Positions 38,691 through 47,253 of a stretch of DNA of 64,000 nt are shown here, piece after piece. The notes below the pieces were generated by a model. It searched no databases and was not told the DNA's origin. It saw only the letters and a list, made by a program, of their open reading frames with translations. Source of the stretch: Bacteroidetes bacterium GWF2_38_335 (GTDB taxonomy: Bacteria; Bacteroidota; Bacteroidia; Bacteroidales; GWF2-38-335); NCBI GenBank assembly GCA_001769535.1, contig MEOH01000028.1:1-64000 (forward strand), read 5' to 3'. Both the position numbers and the translations under genes were made by a program. Each line of letters opens with the position of its first letter. Position 1 is the stretch's first letter.

Positions 38691-41165
38691 TTATTCAATT
38701 GTTTCGCCTCGGATGGTTTTTTCCCATAATCCAGGACAGTAATATTTTTTGATGTAGGCATCCCCGGGAACAATTTCGAGGTTTTTCACGAAATATATTT
38801 TTTCAAGTGCCCCTAGAGAACCGTCAAAATAGCCCTGAGGATTCATTATAACATAGTTAGCAGAATCCAGGAATGTAATTGAGATGATTTCTTTATTTGG
38901 AGTAATTTCATTTATAGCAGAGGAAAACTCTTGTAGTTTTTGTTTTGAATTAATCATTGTAAATAATATATTGTTTTTCAAATAGGACCAATCCAAATAA
39001 AAGGAATTTTTAAACTGGTCAATTGTATCACAATTAAATAAGTTCATGATTGTTTTCTGCTCATCAAAATATGAATAAATCAAAAAGTTGTCATTGAAAT
39101 TTTCTAATTCAAAATCATTATAATCGTTTAAAAAACTACAAGTCTTAGTTATTTCTCCATTAGATAAATCTATTTTTGAAATTTCAATTTTATCATAAAA
39201 ATTATTCAGGCAAAACGCATATTTTGAATCATTTGAAAACTCTATATCGTCGAAAGCATTGAAATGATAAATTTCTGAAAGGGTTTTGCAATCCCAAATA
39301 GAAGTTCCTCCGCGTAAGTCCGAAATAGTGGCAAAGTATTTCCCGTCCTGACTGAAAGAGACCATTTTAATTCCATAATGACAATTGAAAGGTACTTCTC
39401 CGGAGTCCAAATCATAAATAGCCGTGCCTCCATCTAAGTGCCTGACTAATATCATATTACTTTTTGGAAAAAAATTATATTCACACCTGTGTCCCAAACT
39501 CCTTACACAACCCGGTTTAAAATATTGAGTGACAAATTTGAGCTTCCCTGTTTGAGCATCCCAAATTCGGATTATCGGGTCAAAGGAATTGGAAACTATG
39601 CTTTTATCATCGGGACTAAATTGAACATCCCAGGTTTCTGAATTATGACCTTCCATTATATTAATCAGTTTTCCGGTTGCAGATTCAAAAACCCTTATTT
39701 TTTTGTCCAGAGATCCTGTTACAATGTACTTTCCATCATGACTGTAACTTGCGGAATTTCCTTCTATAACTAGAAGTTGTTTGCCTGTATGATAATCAAA
39801 AACCCTCGTGTTGTTTTGTGCGATTAAAACTTTTATACTATCAGGACTATAGGACAATGAGTAAAAATAAAACCCATCATTAATAATTGAGTCAAGGTTT
39901 CGGCCTGATGAGGATTCAATCAGAATAGAGCTTTTATTTGTTTTAATAGAAATGTATTTGCTGTCGGGACTGTATTCAATTTTTTCAATTGAACTTTTTA
40001 ATTTTACTGAATAGTCCATCATTCCATTAGTAAGATTCCATGATGCAATTGTACCAGTGCAAGGATTAAACGAAATTAGTTGTTTGCCATCGGGCCTCAT
40101 AGCTCCAAAATAAGGACAAAAACATGTGTCTGAATATAAATCAAATACCTTTTTCCCGGTTAAGGTTTCATATATTTTTATTGTGTCATAAGGCATATGT
40201 TGATTATAAACAGGAGTTTCCTGTAGTGGAATAACATATTTGCAATCTGGACTAAAATGGCAGCTATTAGCATATAAACCAAATATATTTTCAAGAGCAC
40301 ATATTTTTTTCCCGCTTTGGCCATCCCATATTTCACAATCCGGGTTATTAAGCAAGGTCATTTCTATACCCTTTTCAACAAGAGTTCTTTCAGAATTTAA
40401 ATCAATAGATGAGGTAAAAATAAACTGGCCATTTGGGCTAAAACATGTATAATTGAGCCAACTAAAAGTTTTATTAATTGAAAAAAGTTTTTTTCCGCTT
40501 AATGTTTCACGGATTATAACTTTTTTGTTACGTAAATGGGCATCAATAATTCTTTTGTTATCAACATTTAATTCAGTCGGAAATGTGTAATATTTCCTTT
40601 TTTGAGTTCCTTTTTCTGCATGCAAAATTCTTGATATATAATTATTGGATTGTGCTACAAGATATTTTCCGTTTTCAATGGAAGATATAGAAATAATATC
40701 CTTTTGGCTTTTCCTTATCCTATGGATCAATCTTCCTGTTTGTACATCCCAGATATAAGTTATATTATCAGCATAAGCAACAATGAATTTATTATTCTGA
40801 ATAAATTGCGGATCGAATGCTTCTTCAGGATAATTTTTCAGTTTCGATAATATTGAACCTTTATATGTATCCCAAATAATGGCATTATTATAGGACACTG
40901 ATATAATATATTTTCCGTCAGGACTGAAATCAGCATATTGGACTATTGATTTATTTCCAATAAGTGTATTCAATAGTTTCAATGTTTTACAATCCCAAAT
41001 TTTAATTGTAAAATCATTTGAAGCAGTAATAAGGTATTTATTATCAGGGCTAAAAGAAATAAAGTTAATATTGTCTTTATGCCCAGTCGACACAACCAGT
41101 TCAGCATCCTGAGAATGATTAATAAGCCATGAAATAATAACTAATATTGTCAAATATATTTTCAT
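38691..41165 (-). CDS. WD40-repeat secreted protein, apparently lacking a C-terminal caspase-like domain
   Basis: Multiple SPDxKYI..S.D..IxIWD repeats; C-terminus YVIMNPQGYFDGSLGALEKIYFV...YYCPGLWEKTIRGETIE. Confidence 0.88.
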   Translation of the reverse strand: MKIYLTILVIISWLINHSQDAELVVSTGHKDNINFISFSPDNKYLITASNDFTIKIWDCKTLKLLNTLIGNKSIVQYADFSPDGKYIISVSYNNAIIWDTYKGSILSKLKNYPEEAFDPQFIQNNKFIVAYADNITYIWDVQTGRLIHRIRKSQKDIISISSIENGKYLVAQSNNYISRILHAEKGTQKRKYYTFPTELNVDNKRIIDAHLRNKKVIIRETLSGKKLFSINKTFSWLNYTCFSPNGQFIFTSSIDLNSERTLVEKGIEMTLLNNPDCEIWDGQSGKKICALENIFGLYANSCHFSPDCKYVIPLQETPVYNQHMPYDTIKIYETLTGKKVFDLYSDTCFCPYFGAMRPDGKQLISFNPCTGTIASWNLTNGMMDYSVKLKSSIEKIEYSPDSKYISIKTNKSSILIESSSGRNLDSIINDGFYFYSLSYSPDSIKVLIAQNNTRVFDYHTGKQLLVIEGNSASYSHDGKYIVTGSLDKKIRVFESATGKLINIMEGHNSETWDVQFSPDDKSIVSNSFDPIIRIWDAQTGKLKFVTQYFKPGCVRSLGHRCEYNFFPKSNMILVRHLDGGTAIYDLDSGEVPFNCHYGIKMVSFSQDGKYFATISDLRGGTSIWDCKTLSEIYHFNAFDDIEFSNDSKYAFCLNNFYDKIEISKIDLSNGEITKTCSFLNDYNDFELENFNDNFLIYSYFDEQKTIMNLFNCDTIDQFKNSFYLDWSYLKNNILFTMINSKQKLQEFSSAINEITPNKEIISITFLDSANYVIMNPQGYFDGSLGALEKIYFVKNLEIVPGDAYIKKYYCPGLWEKTIRGETIE

Positions 41166-41392
41166 CAGGATGATCAATAATTTTTATTTAAAAATAGGGT
41201 ATTTTATTATTTTTTCCCATAATTATTTTAAAATATTTCGATTAATGGACATTCATTTATGGAATAATCTTAATGCAACAAATACTGCTGATGTTTTGCA
41301 GGAGAGGCAAGTTATGCGTCTCTGCTGCAATTTGTTCATAATTTTGTTGGTAATTAACAAATACCTGACTTAATCCCCTTTTGTTTTCGTGT

Positions 41393-41400
41393 TATTTTTG
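41393..41400 (+). promoter_or_regulatory. Putative Bacteroidetes -7 box (TATTTTTG)
   Basis: TAnnTTTG about 27 nt upstream of the ompA-like ATG. Confidence 0.5.
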
Positions 41401-41427
41401 GGAGTTGCAACTTAAATACTTACAAAA

Positions 41428-42438
41428 ATGTACAGAAAATTAAAGTACTTTATCGGATTGCTCTTTTTGGGCGCCTTTTTGTTTTCATGCGTTCCTGCCC
41501 GTCAGTTTCAGGATCTTAAGGATAAAAACCAGAAATGTGAGGAAGAAAGGGATTTGCTGAAAGCCGAAAATCAATCGCTGGCGGTTAAGGTGAAGGAGCT
41601 GGAATCGGAAAATGCCATGATCAAAAAACAGCTCGTTGGTTTGTTGAATGACACCACGGTAATGGGCGTTTCATTGCGCACAATTAAATTGCAGTACAAC
41701 GACATCGATGAACTCAATAAAAAACTTCTTGAGAAGCAAAAAGAACTTTTGAAAGGCAATCAGGCCGAGCAGAGAAAACTGCTTGAGGAACTGGAAGCGT
41801 TGAGACTGAATCTTCAGAAGCAGGAAGATGACCTGAGAAAACTTGAAAAAGATCTCATGGAAAAGCAAAAAAGCATCACCGATGCCGAAAATGAACTGGA
41901 AGCCAAAAACAAAAGACTGGCCGAACTGGAAAGAAAGCTTACGTATAATGATTCAATTGTAAGATCTCTTAAGGATAAGGTTTCCAAAGCTCTGACAGGA
42001 TTCGAAGGACAGGGTCTCACCGTGGAACAGAAAAACGGAAAGGTATATGTTTCTCTTGATGAAAAATTACTCTTTAAATCAGGAAAATGGGATGTGGATC
42101 CCAAAGGACAAAAAGCACTGGAAAACCTTGCCGATGTGCTTGCTAAAAACGAAGACATCAACATCATGATCGAAGGCCATACCGATGATGTGCCTTACGG
42201 CGGTACCGGTAATGTTACCGACAATTGGGATTTATCGGCCAAACGTGCCACCGCTATTGTGAAAATATTATTAAAGAATACCCAGATTGATGCCAGGCGA
42301 CTCACAGCTGCTGGTCGGGGCGAATTTGTACCCGTAGATCCCTCTAAAACAACAGAGGCACGCGCCAAAAACCGCCGCACCGAAATCATCCTCACACCCA
42401 AACTCGACGAGCTGTTTAATATTCTGAATTCCAATTAA
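41428..42438 (+). CDS. OmpA-family lipoprotein with coiled coil
   Basis: Lipobox FLFSCVPA; long coiled coil; IEGHTDDVPYGG, NWDLSAKRATAIV, NRRTEIILTPKLDEL. Confidence 0.92.
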   Translation: MYRKLKYFIGLLFLGAFLFSCVPARQFQDLKDKNQKCEEERDLLKAENQSLAVKVKELESENAMIKKQLVGLLNDTTVMGVSLRTIKLQYNDIDELNKKLLEKQKELLKGNQAEQRKLLEELEALRLNLQKQEDDLRKLEKDLMEKQKSITDAENELEAKNKRLAELERKLTYNDSIVRSLKDKVSKALTGFEGQGLTVEQKNGKVYVSLDEKLLFKSGKWDVDPKGQKALENLADVLAKNEDINIMIEGHTDDVPYGGTGNVTDNWDLSAKRATAIVKILLKNTQIDARRLTAAGRGEFVPVDPSKTTEARAKNRRTEIILTPKLDELFNILNSN

Positions 42439-42460
42439 ACGTTATATATGCCATTTTTTG

Positions 42461-42493
42461 AAAAAAGCAGGATTTTTTTCCCTGCTTTTTTTA
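42461..42493 (+). terminator. Rho-independent terminator after ompA-like gene
   Basis: AAAAAAGCAGG..TTTTTTTCCCTGCTTTTTTT. Confidence 0.8.
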
Positions 42494-42504
42494 TGGATTT
42501 TTTT

Positions 42505-42512
42505 TAATTTTG
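42505..42512 (+). promoter_or_regulatory. Putative Bacteroidetes -7 box (TAATTTTG)
   Basis: TAnnTTTG upstream of the thioredoxin-like CDS. Confidence 0.45.
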
Positions 42513-42555
42513 TCCCTAAGGAGAGAGAATAGTTTTAACTTAAAATAGCATTTCT

Positions 42556-43980
42556 ATGAGAACAATTTTTTATTTTATTTTTTTGTCCTTTATTGGGACT
42601 TCAGTTTTTTCCCAGCAAAAAACAATAGTATCAGGTAAAATAAACAATCCAAAAACAAAGGAAATTACAGTTGAATATATGGACCATCATAAAATGGATT
42701 CAAAAATTGAAAAGACCAAACTTGAAAAAGACAATTCATTTTATCTGGAGTTTCAGCTTTTGAACCCTGTTGATGCCTATTTTAGTAACGGAGAGGTTAC
42801 ACAAATGGCTATTTGTCCCGGGGACAGTTTGTACATTACAATTGATGCAAACTATTTTGATGAAACAGTTTGTTATTCAGGCAAAGGTTCAGTGAAAAAC
42901 ATCTATCTGGCGCAACATTTTTTGCTTTTTAAAGATTCGGATTCAACCAAAAAAATTGAAAAGCCTGATAGATTTGACTTGCCTCCCTGTGAATTTCTAT
43001 CACACGTTAAAAAAATCAGTAAAAAAGAACTGGAACATCTGAAAGAGTTTTTTTCTAAACACCCTGGCAATGAGGAATTTGTTAAACAGCGCACTAAGGA
43101 TATACTTTATAATTCATATGACCTGTTAATTTTTCATTTTTTAGAAAATAATGGAAACAAGGGGCTTACCATGTTACCGCCTGAATATCAATGCATAATT
43201 AATTGCCTTGACAGTTTAGATTTAAAAAATACTCCTGAAGTAATAAGCCTGGATTATAAAAGATTAATTAGTAATTATATCTACTTTTTTAAAAATTACA
43301 CTTTTAATAACCCTGAGATGCCTTGGCAAGAAAAATGTTTTTTTCTTGCCAAACAATACCTGAGCGAGGCAAACCTTGATTATTTTATGTATTCACATAT
43401 GTTAGAGTACCTAAAGGCCGGGACAGTTGATCAGATGAAAAACCTTTATGATGATTTTTTGAATACTTGTAAAAATCAGGATTATATCATTAGTATTTCA
43501 GATATTTATAATAAGTACCTGGATCATGCAAAAAATCCAAAGTTGCCCGAAAATGCTGTGGTATATCAGCAAAACGATAAAAAAACCAAAGGACTTACAT
43601 TGGAAAAACTTGTTGAGCAGCACAAAGGAAAGGTGGTCTATATTGATTTTTGGGCCTCATGGTGTTCACCCTGTATTCAAATGATGGAACCAGCTGCCAC
43701 TTTGCACGAAAAATATAAATATAAAGATATTGTGTTTATTTATTGTTCAACCGACAGAGATGAAAGGGCCTGGCTTGCATCCATATCGGCAAAAAAGCCG
43801 GAGGGAATTCATTATCGCATTAACACCGATACTGATGAAGCATTTTATAAGCAGTTTCAAATAAAAGGAATACCCCATTTTGCATTAATTGGAAAAGATG
43901 GCAAAGTTCAATTTATTGAAGCAAAAAGACCAATAGATCCTGAAGTGGAGGACCAATTTAATTTATTGCTTTCAAAATAG
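42556..43980 (+). CDS. TlpA/AhpC-like thioredoxin-fold protein with N-terminal DUF4369-like region
   Basis: Signal peptide; VVYIDFWASWCSPCIQMMEPAATLHEKY; IKGIPHFALIGKDG. Confidence 0.88.
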   Translation: MRTIFYFIFLSFIGTSVFSQQKTIVSGKINNPKTKEITVEYMDHHKMDSKIEKTKLEKDNSFYLEFQLLNPVDAYFSNGEVTQMAICPGDSLYITIDANYFDETVCYSGKGSVKNIYLAQHFLLFKDSDSTKKIEKPDRFDLPPCEFLSHVKKISKKELEHLKEFFSKHPGNEEFVKQRTKDILYNSYDLLIFHFLENNGNKGLTMLPPEYQCIINCLDSLDLKNTPEVISLDYKRLISNYIYFFKNYTFNNPEMPWQEKCFFLAKQYLSEANLDYFMYSHMLEYLKAGTVDQMKNLYDDFLNTCKNQDYIISISDIYNKYLDHAKNPKLPENAVVYQQNDKKTKGLTLEKLVEQHKGKVVYIDFWASWCSPCIQMMEPAATLHEKYKYKDIVFIYCSTDRDERAWLASISAKKPEGIHYRINTDTDEAFYKQFQIKGIPHFALIGKDGKVQFIEAKRPIDPEVEDQFNLLLSK

Positions 43981-44017
43981 AGAATTGAATTTATAGTGAA
44001 AAAAAGGTGTCGAGTAG

Positions 44018-44135
44018 CGAAATCATCCTAGTACCCAAACTCGACGAGCGGTTCAATTTTTTGAATACCAATTAACGTCATAAATGCCATTTTTTGAAAA
44101 AAGCAGGGTGAATATCCTGCTTTTTTTTATTTTTG
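44018..44135 (+). repeat. Duplicated ompA-like 3' end plus terminator and promoter (remnant)
   Basis: CGAAATCATCCTAGTACCCAAACTCGACGAGCGGTTCAATTTTTTGAATACCAATTAA...GCCATTTTTTGAAAAAAGCAGG.. matches 42381-42493. Confidence 0.88.
44097..44128 (+). terminator. Rho-independent terminator (duplicate of 42461-42493)
   Basis: AAAAAAGCAGGGTGAATATCCTGCTTTTTTTT. Confidence 0.8.
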
Positions 44136-44151
44136 TAAAAACGCTATAGCT

Positions 44152-45636
44152 ATGGTGAGAATATTTACAATTATGCTGCTTGTATGTTGTTATTTTTTTG
44201 GTCTTTCACAAACACGCACTGTAATATCAGGTAAAATTAATAAACCTGAATCTGAGGAATTAATTCTGGTTTATGATTATGTTGGTCCTTTTACTGCAAA
44301 AAAGATGGAGTATAAAATTGATTCTGTCGGCAAATTCAAATATATATTCGATCTTTTTTATCCGGTAGATGCAGGGTTAAGTTCAGAAAACAATGAAGTC
44401 GCTTTTTTTTATCTATACCCGGGCGATAGTTTAGTAATTGATATTGTTACCGATTCGGTTTCAGCTGCCAGCAAATACCCAAATTATTCTTTTACAACCC
44501 CACCATATGAAAACAGGAAATTAAATTATAAGGGCAAAGGCTCAGAATTAAATAATTATCTGGAGAATAAGGCAAATTTAGATCCTTCAATAATAAACGA
44601 GGATGTATTTAATGCTTACGTGAATAATTATGCCTCTTTTTATAAGCTTCTGATTGATGATGTTGAAAAACAGATCAATCAGTTAAAAGGGATTATAAAA
44701 AACAGCGGAAATTCAGATAAAAAAATTCTGAAAGACATGAGAGATATTTTTGAAATAGAAGCAGGTATAAAAATGATACAATTTTTGAATAATATTGATT
44801 CAACATCATTATATGAGAAAGGAAAAAATGAAAAATATCGTCAATTCTACAATTATTTTGACAGCATAATTATTGATGACATAAATGTTTTTCATATGAC
44901 ACCTGATTACCCTGCATTTTTAGAGTATTATTTATGGCAAATTAAAGCCGAAACAAAAGAGGAGCCAAAAGATATTTTTTTTAAGACCAATTATATTTCT
45001 GATATTAATAAAATCATTAGTTTTTTAAAAGGAAAAAACAGGGATTATTATATGTTTTTTTATTTATTTAATAAAATGAATGCTGGTAATATTCTTGATA
45101 TTGATCCTGCATATAGAAAATTCAATGCAACCTGCTCAAATCAAACATATATTGCGCGATTGGAAAAAAAGAGGGAGGAATGCATGAAACATGTTAATGA
45201 TCCTAAATTTGTCAATAAACCTGTGATTTTTTCAAAGTTAAATAACAATTCAGATACTTTAACTCTTAAAGACATATTGGCTAAGTGTGAAGGACGGGTT
45301 TCTATATTAATCTTTTATTCTCCTGAGAGTTATAATTCATTTTATTTTAGATATACATTAAATGAATTGGAAAAATTATATGGCGACGAAGGCGATCCAA
45401 TAATGATTTATTGTGCAATTGTATCCAACGAAAAACAATGATTGGGTTTTATCTCGCAAAATAAAATGAAAAATCTTCATTATATGGTAAAGAGCAACTC
45501 CGACAGCATATATTTTAACGACCTGAAATTTAATGATATACCCAGGTTTGTTTTGATTGATAAAAAAGGTGAAATATATAATCCCTCTTTTGAGGGGGTT
45601 TATGAGGGTATAGAAAAGCTATTAAAAATGAAATAG
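44152..45636 (+). pseudogene. Degenerate paralog of the 42556-43980 thioredoxin-like gene with in-frame TGA (45439-45441)
   Basis: Frame continues through TGA: EKQ*LGFISQNK aligns with ERAWLASISAKK of the paralog; CxxC replaced by SPESYNS. Confidence 0.82.
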
Positions 45637-45735
45637 ATATTTGCAGACAATAAATAATTTAAGGTTGTTTTTATTATATCCTTTGAACCTTTTCCCTACA
45701 TCTTTGTTTAGAATGAAACTAAATAATGATATATT

Positions 45736-45945
45736 ATGAATAAAAATATGGGAAATGCCGACAGAATAATCAGGATACTGATTGCTGCGGTAATCGCAAT
45801 ACTGTTTTTTACAGAAACTGTTACAGGTATTTTGGGAATTGTTCTTCTTGTTATGGCCGGAGTATTTTTGCTGGTTTCACTCATCGGAGCTTGCCCCTTG
45901 TATTTACCTTTCGGAATAAGGACCTTTAATTCGAAAAAAGGCTAA
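45736..45945 (+). CDS. DUF2892 (YgaP-like) membrane protein
   Basis: NMGNADRIIRILIAAVIAILFF...GACPLYLPFGI. Confidence 0.88.
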   Translation: MNKNMGNADRIIRILIAAVIAILFFTETVTGILGIVLLVMAGVFLLVSLIGACPLYLPFGIRTFNSKKG

Positions 45946-45959
45946 TTAATCCGGTTACA

Positions 45960-46592
45960 ATGAAAACCCTGATTTTTTCAATAGCCATCGTGCTGATGTC
46001 TTTTAAATTTGCGCCATCACAAACAGTGATGTGCTCAAATTTTTGTGTTACTGATGTACAGTTTCAGGATACGGGAGTTCTTACCATTACAATTCAGTTT
46101 AACGGAACAGGCTCCGAATTTATTAATTATCCGTATGTCTCTTCGGTTCTGGATGCCGGTGGAAATGTAATTGCCACAGGAAGCATGTTTTATTTCGGGC
46201 AGATTGTGAATACTTCACAGGATTATGAAGCCACAACCTCGCTCACGCCCCCTTTTCCTGAAAACTTCGACGGCACAATTGTGTTTAATTATGACACTGT
46301 TTTCTGCCTGCTTCCTTTTTCCTGCCTCACACAGGTTCAGGAAAATTTTGCGGTCGAAAAAACGCCTCTTCGTTTGCTTTCAAATCCGGTTGCTGATAAG
46401 CTGATAATGGTCAATTACAATAATACCAGTGCCACTGAATTTATCATTTATGAAAGTTCCGGAAGACAGGCAAAAGCAGGAAAAATCAAATCAGGACAAA
46501 ATGAAATTAATGTTGGAGATCTGAAAAACGGAATATATTTTTTGACTTTGCCGGATTCCGATTTTCTGACAGTGAAATTCTTGAAAATTTAA
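45960..46592 (+). CDS. Secreted protein with T9SS C-terminal sorting domain
   Basis: Signal peptide; LRLLSNPVADKLIM...IYESSGRQAKAGKIKSGQNEINVGDLKNGIYFLTL...VKFLKI. Confidence 0.85.
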   Translation: MKTLIFSIAIVLMSFKFAPSQTVMCSNFCVTDVQFQDTGVLTITIQFNGTGSEFINYPYVSSVLDAGGNVIATGSMFYFGQIVNTSQDYEATTSLTPPFPENFDGTIVFNYDTVFCLLPFSCLTQVQENFAVEKTPLRLLSNPVADKLIMVNYNNTSATEFIIYESSGRQAKAGKIKSGQNEINVGDLKNGIYFLTLPDSDFLTVKFLKI

Positions 46593-46602
46593 AACAAAAA
46601 AA

Positions 46603-47019
46603 ATGAAAAAGTTATTATTAATATTGCCGGTATTGGCCATTATTTTGGCCAGCTGCAGCAGCGACGACGATTCTGTTACTCCATCAGAAGCCACATCAAC
46701 CCTAACATCCGACCAGTGGAGAATTTCCTATTACTGGGACAAGGATAAGGATGAAACATCCGACTACAGCGGATATGTATTCACTTTTAACGATGATGGC
46801 AGTTTAACCGCTGTTAAAGGATCGGTAACTGTGTCAGGTTCCTGGTCGGTATACTCATCCGACGGATATACAAAGCTGGATATTGATTTTGGCACGGCCG
46901 AGCCATTGTCGGAGTTCAATGACGACTGGAAGATTCTGGAACAAACATCAGCCGAAATTAAGCTTGAAGATCAGAGCGGGTCAGGGGGCACAGAAACCCT
47001 GCACTTTGTTAAAATCTGA
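46603..47019 (+). CDS. Lipocalin-like lipoprotein
   Basis: Lipobox ILASCSSDDD; TSDQWRISYYWDKDKDETSDYSGYVFTFNDDGSLTA. Confidence 0.75.
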   Translation: MKKLLLILPVLAIILASCSSDDDSVTPSEATSTLTSDQWRISYYWDKDKDETSDYSGYVFTFNDDGSLTAVKGSVTVSGSWSVYSSDGYTKLDIDFGTAEPLSEFNDDWKILEQTSAEIKLEDQSGSGGTETLHFVKI

Positions 47020-47037
47020 TTTATAAAAGTATTATAG

Positions 47038-47081
47038 ATTATGCCTCTTCCCGATAAAAAGGGGATGTGGCATAATTTTTT
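47038..47081 (+). terminator. Rho-independent terminator
   Basis: ATTATGCCTC..CCC..GGGGATGTGGCATAATTTTTT. Confidence 0.7.
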
Positions 47082-47253
47082 GTTCGTGCTTGTTTCATCA
47101 GAAAGGTTATGCAAAGAACATGTAATGAAAAAGTTTTCAGGGAAAACAATCAAGCCCTTTTTTAATCCTTTCAAATAAAGCTTTTTAATATCTGTCAAAA
47201 AGAAGCAATAAATCAGCGAAAACAGTTTATATTCGCTTTCCTTAAACTGAAAA

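Noticed and set aside
41428-42438. Coiled-coil/OmpA gene as an unusual system component
   Set aside because: Standard OmpA-family lipoprotein; only its duplicated 3' tail is unusual.
2639-45441. Selenocysteine at the in-frame TGAs
   Set aside because: Positions correspond to Trp or a variable non-redox residue, and no SECIS-like hairpin or selenoprotein context was noticed.
2639-45441. Genome-wide TGA=Trp recoding
   Set aside because: Several normal genes in the window end in TGA with coupled downstream starts, so TGA functions as a stop.
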